Both the position numbers and the translations under genes were made by a program. Below the pieces are notes generated by a model, which did not search any database, was not told the origin of the DNA, and saw only the letters and a list, made by a program, of their open reading frames with translations. This document shows, in pieces, positions 5,262-9,099 of a stretch of DNA of 9,099 nt; the first letter of the stretch is position 1; each line of letters begins with the position of its first letter. Origin of the DNA: Thermoleophilia bacterium (lineage in GTDB: Bacteria > Actinomycetota > Thermoleophilia > Miltoncostaeales > Miltoncostaeaceae); assembly GCA_017882555.1 (NCBI GenBank), contig JADGPH010000091.1:1-9099 (forward strand), in the 5' to 3' direction.

Positions 5262-6410
5262 CTAGCGAGCGCCCGCGTCAGCCACCGACGGCCGCCGCTG
5301 TCCCATCTTACGTAGCCACCGGGCGTGCGACGCCAACGCGCTCCACGCGCTTGTGTGCACCTGGTATTCGACGCCGTGCCGAGCACAGACCTCGCGCACC
5401 CGCGGGGCCAAAGTCGGGTAGTGCACGTGGCATACGCGCGAGAACAGGTGGTGCTCGATTTGGAAGTTCAGGCCGCCCAGGTACCACGTCAGCAGACGAC
5501 TGTTGGGCGCAAAGTCCACCGTGCTCGCCAACTGGTGCCGAGCCCACTCGGTCGATCCCGCCTGCTCCATCTCCGGGACGCTCGAGAACTCGGCTTCTTC
5601 GAGACAGTGCGCAAGTTGAAAGGTCACCGCGATCACGAACGCCATTACCGATGACGCAATCGCGAAGCCGGCGGCAACTTCCCACACCGGGCGCACCATG
5701 AGCGGGATCACGATGGCCCACCCGATAAACGCCAACTTCCCGACCAAGAACCCAACAAGCTCGCGACCGCGTGGCCAGAGCAGGGGAGTCCCCTCGATGT
5801 TTCCGATACACAACTGGGTGAGATCGCCAAACAGCTGCCATTTGACGGCAAACAACCCGTAGAGCGGCCACGTGTAGATGTGTTGCGCGCGGTGGTACCA
5901 GAACCGGCGCTGATCGGGAGCAAGACGCAGGAACGGCAGTTGGCCGATATCGCTGTCGGCCCCAGAGATGTTGGTGTAGGTGTGGTGCACGACATTGTGC
6001 TTGACCCGCCACACGTACGAACTCGCGCCGATGGCGTCGATTGACCAACGCATCGTGCGATTCACGCGTGAATGTGGCGAGAAGCTGCCGTGGTTCGCGT
6101 CGTGTGTGAGGTTGAACCCGATCCCCGCGACCGCGAGTCCAAGGGACACCGCCAGCAAACCTCCGGCCCAGAGCGATGATGCCCAAAACACCAGGAGCGC
6201 CCATGACCCGATGGCCCAAGCGATCATGACGACGCTCTTCAGATACATCCCGCGCTGGGCACGCTTTCCTGCCGCCACGTCGTCGCCGAGCGTCGCGAGA
6301 CACCTGCGAACGTCGGCCGAGAAGTCTCCGCCGCCCCGAAACTGAATCCCGGACGGCCCGCTCAGCGGGGACCCGCAACCGTCGCGGGCTGGCGCCTTGC
6401 GATCGCGCAT
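5262..6410 (-). CDS. Membrane fatty acid desaturase (histidine-box family)
   Basis: This is a 382-residue integral membrane di-iron desaturase that inserts a double bond in acyl chains using O2 and electrons from a ferredoxin or similar donor. The three histidine boxes are intact: HDANH (103-107), HNVVHH (138-143) and QIEHH (317-321), with the extra conserved QLAH (265-268). The glutamine-type third box is typical of front-end and linoleoyl-CoA-like desaturases, including mycobacterial DesA3-like proteins. There is no N-terminal cytochrome b5 domain. Hydrophobic stretches lie at about 57-100 and 220-268. The N-terminal GIQFRGGGDFSADVRRCL (21-38) matches the soluble lead-in of the family. I chose the ATG at 6408-6410, although no ribosome site is visible. 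The frame stays open to 6632, but that extension is Arg/Ser-rich and unlike the family. Electron-transfer partners are not in the window. Confidence 0.9.
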   Translation of the reverse strand: MRDRKAPARDGCGSPLSGPSGIQFRGGGDFSADVRRCLATLGDDVAAGKRAQRGMYLKSVVMIAWAIGSWALLVFWASSLWAGGLLAVSLGLAVAGIGFNLTHDANHGSFSPHSRVNRTMRWSIDAIGASSYVWRVKHNVVHHTYTNISGADSDIGQLPFLRLAPDQRRFWYHRAQHIYTWPLYGLFAVKWQLFGDLTQLCIGNIEGTPLLWPRGRELVGFLVGKLAFIGWAIVIPLMVRPVWEVAAGFAIASSVMAFVIAVTFQLAHCLEEAEFSSVPEMEQAGSTEWARHQLASTVDFAPNSRLLTWYLGGLNFQIEHHLFSRVCHVHYPTLAPRVREVCARHGVEYQVHTSAWSALASHARWLRKMGQRRPSVADAGAR

Positions 6411-6759
6411 TGGCGCGTGCTGGCGAACTGATCGTTTCCCATCGATGTGCGCTTTCGCTGAGGTGCCGAACGCGGCCGCGGCCCTCGCGCAAGCGCGGCC
6501 GCCGGAAGGACTCCCGTCGGCACGCACCCGTTCGAAACGCTTCCGTCCTGAGGGTAGCACCGTGTAGCTGCGACTCCGGGGAACCCCGTTGCGAGAACTC
6601 CCGTAGCGCATCGCGCGCGATCGATGAGGCACTCGCCGAGATATGCCCGTCGATCAGCCTGGAAGGATGTGGAGGATTCTCGTCGCTGGCGCCCCGGGTG
6701 CCGGCAGGGAAACTGGACGAAGGGCTTAAGATGTCGCCACACGTTACGAAGGGAAACGC
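6411..6759. other. Divergent intergenic region between the desaturase and L,D-transpeptidase genes
   Basis: This 349-bp region holds no gene I can support. It contains a 9-bp GC-rich inverted repeat (GCGGCCGCG at 6472-6480 with CGCGGCCGC at 6494-6502) in the likely leader of the desaturase gene, and a 12-bp palindrome ATCGCGCGCGAT at 6610-6621. It also contains a possible -10 box, TAAGAT, at 6727-6732 for the transpeptidase gene. Short palindromes of this size can arise by chance in GC-rich DNA. An unassigned desaturase promoter must also lie here. Confidence 0.5.
6727..6732 (+). promoter_or_regulatory. Possible -10 box of the L,D-transpeptidase gene
   Basis: TAAGAT matches TAnnnT and lies 27 bp before the ATG at 6760, leaving room for a short leader with the ribosome site GAAGGGA at 6748-6754. 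There is no clear -35 box 16-18 bp upstream, so the assignment is tentative. Confidence 0.35.
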
Positions 6760-8322
6760 ATGCATCGTCTGGTGATCGTCGGTGGGGCGGTACTGGCAGG
6801 CGCCGTGGTGCCGTCGATGGCACTCGCAGGACAGGTTGCGGACACCGTCACGGCCCCGACCGCGACCTACACGCAGGGGCAGACACCCACGTGGAATCCC
6901 AGCTATTCCTTGAGTCCCCTGCCTGCGACCCCGGCCAGTTGCACGGCCGGGAACCCCGGCTTTACGCCAACCCGCACGACGCCCCCGGGGGTCTACGGCA
7001 CAGTCTGTAGCGGTGCCATCGACCCCGGTTACACGTTCCTGTACAACCCGGGTACCCTCACCGTCCTGCCCGCACTGTCGGTGACTCGCGTGCCGGCACT
7101 GGTGGTCGGGGGCGGCTCCCTCCCACTGGGTGTCACCGTGATGTCACCGGTGACCATCACGGTCAAGGTCACCCGTGGCGCTGCTTCGGCGTCCGTGAGC
7201 GAACACGTGCCCGCCGGGCGGACGTTGGTCTCCACGCCCTTACTGGACCACGGGCACCGTCTCGTCCGTGGGACCTATCAGGTCGCGGTCACCGCGAGCA
7301 CGAATGGCGTGAGCACCACCGCCAACCTCAGCGTGGCGATCGCCACCGGCAGCCCATCGACCGCTGTGTCGATCGCCCCACTGTCCCGCGGGCGCCTCGG
7401 CGCAGCCCATCCGTTGGACTTCCGGTTCTCCCAGCCTGTCGCGGGGATCGCCGCCTATCGGCCGATCATCACTCCGGCGGCGCCCGGGCATTGGACGACG
7501 CTCAGCCCATACGAGTCGGTCTTCACGCCCACGGGCTTTGGCTTCCCTTTGGGTGGAACCGAGACCTTCACCGAGCGATATGCAGTGTGGACCGGAACAA
7601 CCCGTCACACGCGCTCGATCGCCGTCCAGTCCGGGTCGCTGCTCCGTGCCGAGCAACTCCTCGCCCAGCTCGCCTACCTCCCACTCAAGTTCACGACGCG
7701 GACGCCGATCTCGCGGACTGCCCCTGCACAGGCCCAGGCCGCTACCGCACCGCCCGGAGGAACGTTTACCTGGCGTTACCGCAACACGCCGGCCGCGCTC
7801 AGGAGCCTCTGGACCCGCGGTCGAGGAGTCATGATCCAAGGTGCGATCAAGGCGTTTGAGAACGATCACCGGCTCTCCTCAGATGGAGTCATGGGACCAG
7901 GCGTCTGGCGGGCGCTTGAGCGGGCCGCGATTTCGGGACACGGCAACCACTTTGGGTACAGCTTTGTGCACATCTACCGCCCGCTGCCCCAGCATCTCGT
8001 GGTGTGGCACAACGGTCGGGTCGTGTACACGGCCCTCGTGAACACCGGAATTCCAGGCCGACCGACCAATTTCGGTGTCTTCCCGATCTTCGTTCGCGAG
8101 GCCTCCGGCACCATGTCCGGAACCAACCCGAACGGCAGCACCTACCACGACCCCGGCATTCGCTGGATCAGCTACTTCAGCGGCGGCGACGCCCTTCATG
8201 CGTTTTCGCGCCCCGGATATGGTTACCCGCAAAGCCTTGGCTGTGTCGAGATGACCGACTCGAGTGCGTACCGCGTCTGGCAACTCACGGAGATGGGCAC
8301 GCTCGTCGACACGCTGTCGTAG
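6760..8322 (+). CDS. Secreted L,D-transpeptidase with peptidoglycan-binding domain
   Basis: This 520-residue exported protein begins with a signal peptide (MHRLVIVGGAVLAGAVVPSMALA, residues 1-23, with an Ala-x-Ala cleavage site before Gly24). Residues of about 30-103 resemble an MBG-type Ig-like repeat: TYTQGQTPTWNPS, then PPGVYGTVCSGAIDPGY and the closing NPGTLTVLP. Two further beta-rich segments (about 105-195 and 200-290) follow, then an Ala/Pro linker. Residues of about 341-392 form a peptidoglycan-binding (PG_binding_1) domain (VMIQGAIKAFENDHRLSSDG). The C-terminus, about 403-519, is a YkuD domain, which forms 3-3 crosslinks between meso-diaminopimelate stem peptides. His480 and Cys495 fit the catalytic pair, but the motif reads QSLGCVEM where most members have SHGC. 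The gene stands alone, is divergent from the desaturase gene, and is followed at once by a long hairpin. Confidence 0.9.
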   Translation: MHRLVIVGGAVLAGAVVPSMALAGQVADTVTAPTATYTQGQTPTWNPSYSLSPLPATPASCTAGNPGFTPTRTTPPGVYGTVCSGAIDPGYTFLYNPGTLTVLPALSVTRVPALVVGGGSLPLGVTVMSPVTITVKVTRGAASASVSEHVPAGRTLVSTPLLDHGHRLVRGTYQVAVTASTNGVSTTANLSVAIATGSPSTAVSIAPLSRGRLGAAHPLDFRFSQPVAGIAAYRPIITPAAPGHWTTLSPYESVFTPTGFGFPLGGTETFTERYAVWTGTTRHTRSIAVQSGSLLRAEQLLAQLAYLPLKFTTRTPISRTAPAQAQAATAPPGGTFTWRYRNTPAALRSLWTRGRGVMIQGAIKAFENDHRLSSDGVMGPGVWRALERAAISGHGNHFGYSFVHIYRPLPQHLVVWHNGRVVYTALVNTGIPGRPTNFGVFPIFVREASGTMSGTNPNGSTYHDPGIRWISYFSGGDALHAFSRPGYGYPQSLGCVEMTDSSAYRVWQLTEMGTLVDTLS

Positions 8323-8370
8323 GCGTGAGCCCCGCGTGGCGGGCCGCAGCGCCGCCCGCGGGGCTCACGC
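8323..8370 (+). terminator. Long GC-rich hairpin terminator after the L,D-transpeptidase gene
   Basis: GCGTGAGCCCCGCG at 8323-8336 pairs perfectly with CGCGGGGCTCACGC at 8357-8370. Inside it GGCGG (8338-8342) pairs with CCGCC (8352-8356). This makes 14 plus 5 pairs with a single-base bulge. The stem starts on the base after the stop codon. Only a weak TCTC follows, so it is a T-poor GC-type terminator. It may also stop transcripts of the convergent TRAP gene, whose stop lies 92 bp beyond. Confidence 0.8.
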
Positions 8371-8461
8371 TCTCGATACGAAACACCTCTCGAGCCGATG
8401 CCTGTCGCGTCCGGGCTGCATCGTGCACGGGGCGAACATCGCAGCGCGGGCGCGCGGGAAT

Positions 8462-9099
8462 CTAGAAGTGGTGGGCGAACCAGAGGAGGATGTTGGCCGG
8501 CACGTATGCAACAAGCAAAAGTCCGAAAAGACTGACACCAATCCACGGCAGAATCGTGATGGAGAGTCGCTCGACCCTGACCTTCGCCATGCTGCTGACC
8601 ATGAAGAGCACGAGGCCAACGGGCGGATGGATCAGCCCGATCACCAGTGCCAACACGACGACAAGCGCAAATTGCACCGGATCGATTCCGTAGACCCCAA
8701 CGGCCAGGGGCGCGAGAAACGGCGCAAACATGTACAGGGCCGGAAGCGGCTCGATGAAGATCCCGATCAGCAGCATCAAGACCATGACCAGCAGCAGGAA
8801 GACGTATCGATTTGATGTCAGCCCCGTCGCCCAGGTCTGAATCGACGACCCAAACCCGTCGATGTAGAGCAATTTGGCGAGGATCGCCGAATCGCCGAGG
8901 AGCAACATGACGATTCCGGTCTCAATGGCCGAGACGACCATCGCCCGCCACAGGATTAGGAATGACAACTGTCGGAAGCCGATCGCGATCACCAACGTTA
9001 CGGCCAGGGCAACCGAGGCAGATTCGGTCGGTGTGAAGTACCCGCTCAGAATTCCACCGATGATGATGACGGGAATCAGCAGCACCGGGAGCGCCAAGA
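8462..9099 (-). CDS. dctM: TRAP transporter large permease, DctM family (C-terminal part)
   Basis: This is the last 211 complete codons of a gene that enters from the right edge on the minus strand. DctM is the large membrane subunit of TRAP transporters, which take up organic acids or similar anions using a sodium gradient and an extracytoplasmic binding protein. The sequence shows IIIGGILSGYFTPTESASVA (about 11-30 of the visible part), which is a DctM signature. It also shows the loop IEPLPALYMFAPFLAPLAVGVYGIDP (115-140) and GLIHPPVGLVLF (154-165), where the PPVG turn is typical. About six hydrophobic segments are visible. Family members have about 426 residues, so roughly half is present. 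A TTG at 9095-9097 is an internal Leu codon, not a start. The small permease DctQ and binding protein DctP would be expected beyond the right edge. The substrate is unknown. Confidence 0.92.
   Translation of the reverse strand, partial: LALPVLLIPVIIIGGILSGYFTPTESASVALAVTLVIAIGFRQLSFLILWRAMVVSAIETGIVMLLLGDSAILAKLLYIDGFGSSIQTWATGLTSNRYVFLLLVMVLMLLIGIFIEPLPALYMFAPFLAPLAVGVYGIDPVQFALVVVLALVIGLIHPPVGLVLFMVSSMAKVRVERLSITILPWIGVSLFGLLLVAYVPANILLWFAHHF

Noticed and set aside
6411..6632. N-terminal extension of the desaturase gene by 74 residues
   Set aside because: The added residues are Arg/Ser/Gly-rich, not hydrophobic or domain-like, and not expected in the family. The absence of a ribosome site at 6410 leaves some doubt.
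5308..6765. Long 485-codon minus-strand frame overlapping the desaturase gene
   Set aside because: It is a different frame of the same DNA, rich in Arg, Ala and Pro with no recognisable domain. The desaturase frame has all three histidine boxes.
7240..7869. 209-codon minus-strand frame inside the L,D-transpeptidase gene
   Set aside because: It is Arg/Gly-rich antisense sequence with no motif. The plus-strand gene is secure.
8264..8815. 183-codon plus-strand frame across the terminator and opposite the TRAP gene
   Set aside because: It runs through the hairpin at 8323-8370 and is antisense to a clear DctM sequence. Its His/Gln/Asp-rich content is the complement of membrane codons.
1..9099. 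CRISPR array, tRNA, rRNA, insertion sequence or phage genes
   Set aside because: I saw no regular long repeats, tRNA arms, transposase motifs or phage proteins on either strand.

Overview
The window is high-GC DNA with closely packed genes on both strands. It looks like a chromosomal piece of an actinobacterium, possibly a deep-branching or uncultured one. The evidence is a CysO-type sulfur carrier ending in Ala-Gly-Gly directly behind threonine synthase, a 485-residue adenosylhomocysteinase with the long internal insertion seen in actinobacterial forms, GTG starts, and a secreted L,D-transpeptidase with a peptidoglycan-binding domain. I cannot name a genus from the sequence. No transposase, integrase, phage gene, CRISPR array, rRNA or tRNA is visible.

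Layout. (1) 1-1489, plus strand: the 3' end of threonine synthase (thrC), a cysO-like sulfur carrier gene, and an NAD(P)-dependent epimerase-like gene whose catalytic Tyr/Lys pair is not recognisable. (2) 1461-1781, minus strand: a small orphan gene whose 3' end overlaps the epimerase gene. (3) 1985-3037, plus: a flavin-dependent monooxygenase of the aromatic-hydroxylase fold. (4) 3172-3468, minus: a small acidic protein with a His cluster and an Asp/Glu tail, of unknown function. (5) 3469-3755: a divergent intergenic region with palindromes and three GGTCGG copies spaced exactly 31 bp apart. (6) 3756-5213, plus: adenosylhomocysteinase (ahcY), ending at a strong hairpin that also serves the convergent neighbour. 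(7) 5262-6410, minus: a membrane fatty acid desaturase. (8) 6411-6759: a divergent intergenic region. (9) 6760-8322, plus: a secreted L,D-transpeptidase with Ig-like N-terminal domains and a Ser-Leu-Gly-Cys active site, followed by a long GC-rich hairpin. (10) 8462-9099, minus: the C-terminal half of a TRAP transporter large permease (DctM), cut by the window edge.

Functionally the region is mostly housekeeping and accessory metabolism: the amino acid and sulfur pathway (thrC, cysO), the methyl cycle (ahcY), cell-envelope work (desaturase, L,D-transpeptidase) and solute uptake (TRAP). The genes form several short transcription units in alternating orientations, not one large operon. I see no clearly new multi-gene system. 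The items most worth checking are the periodic and palindromic control region between the small acidic gene and ahcY, the His/Asp-rich orphan protein, the epimerase with a degraded active site, and the transpeptidase motif variant.
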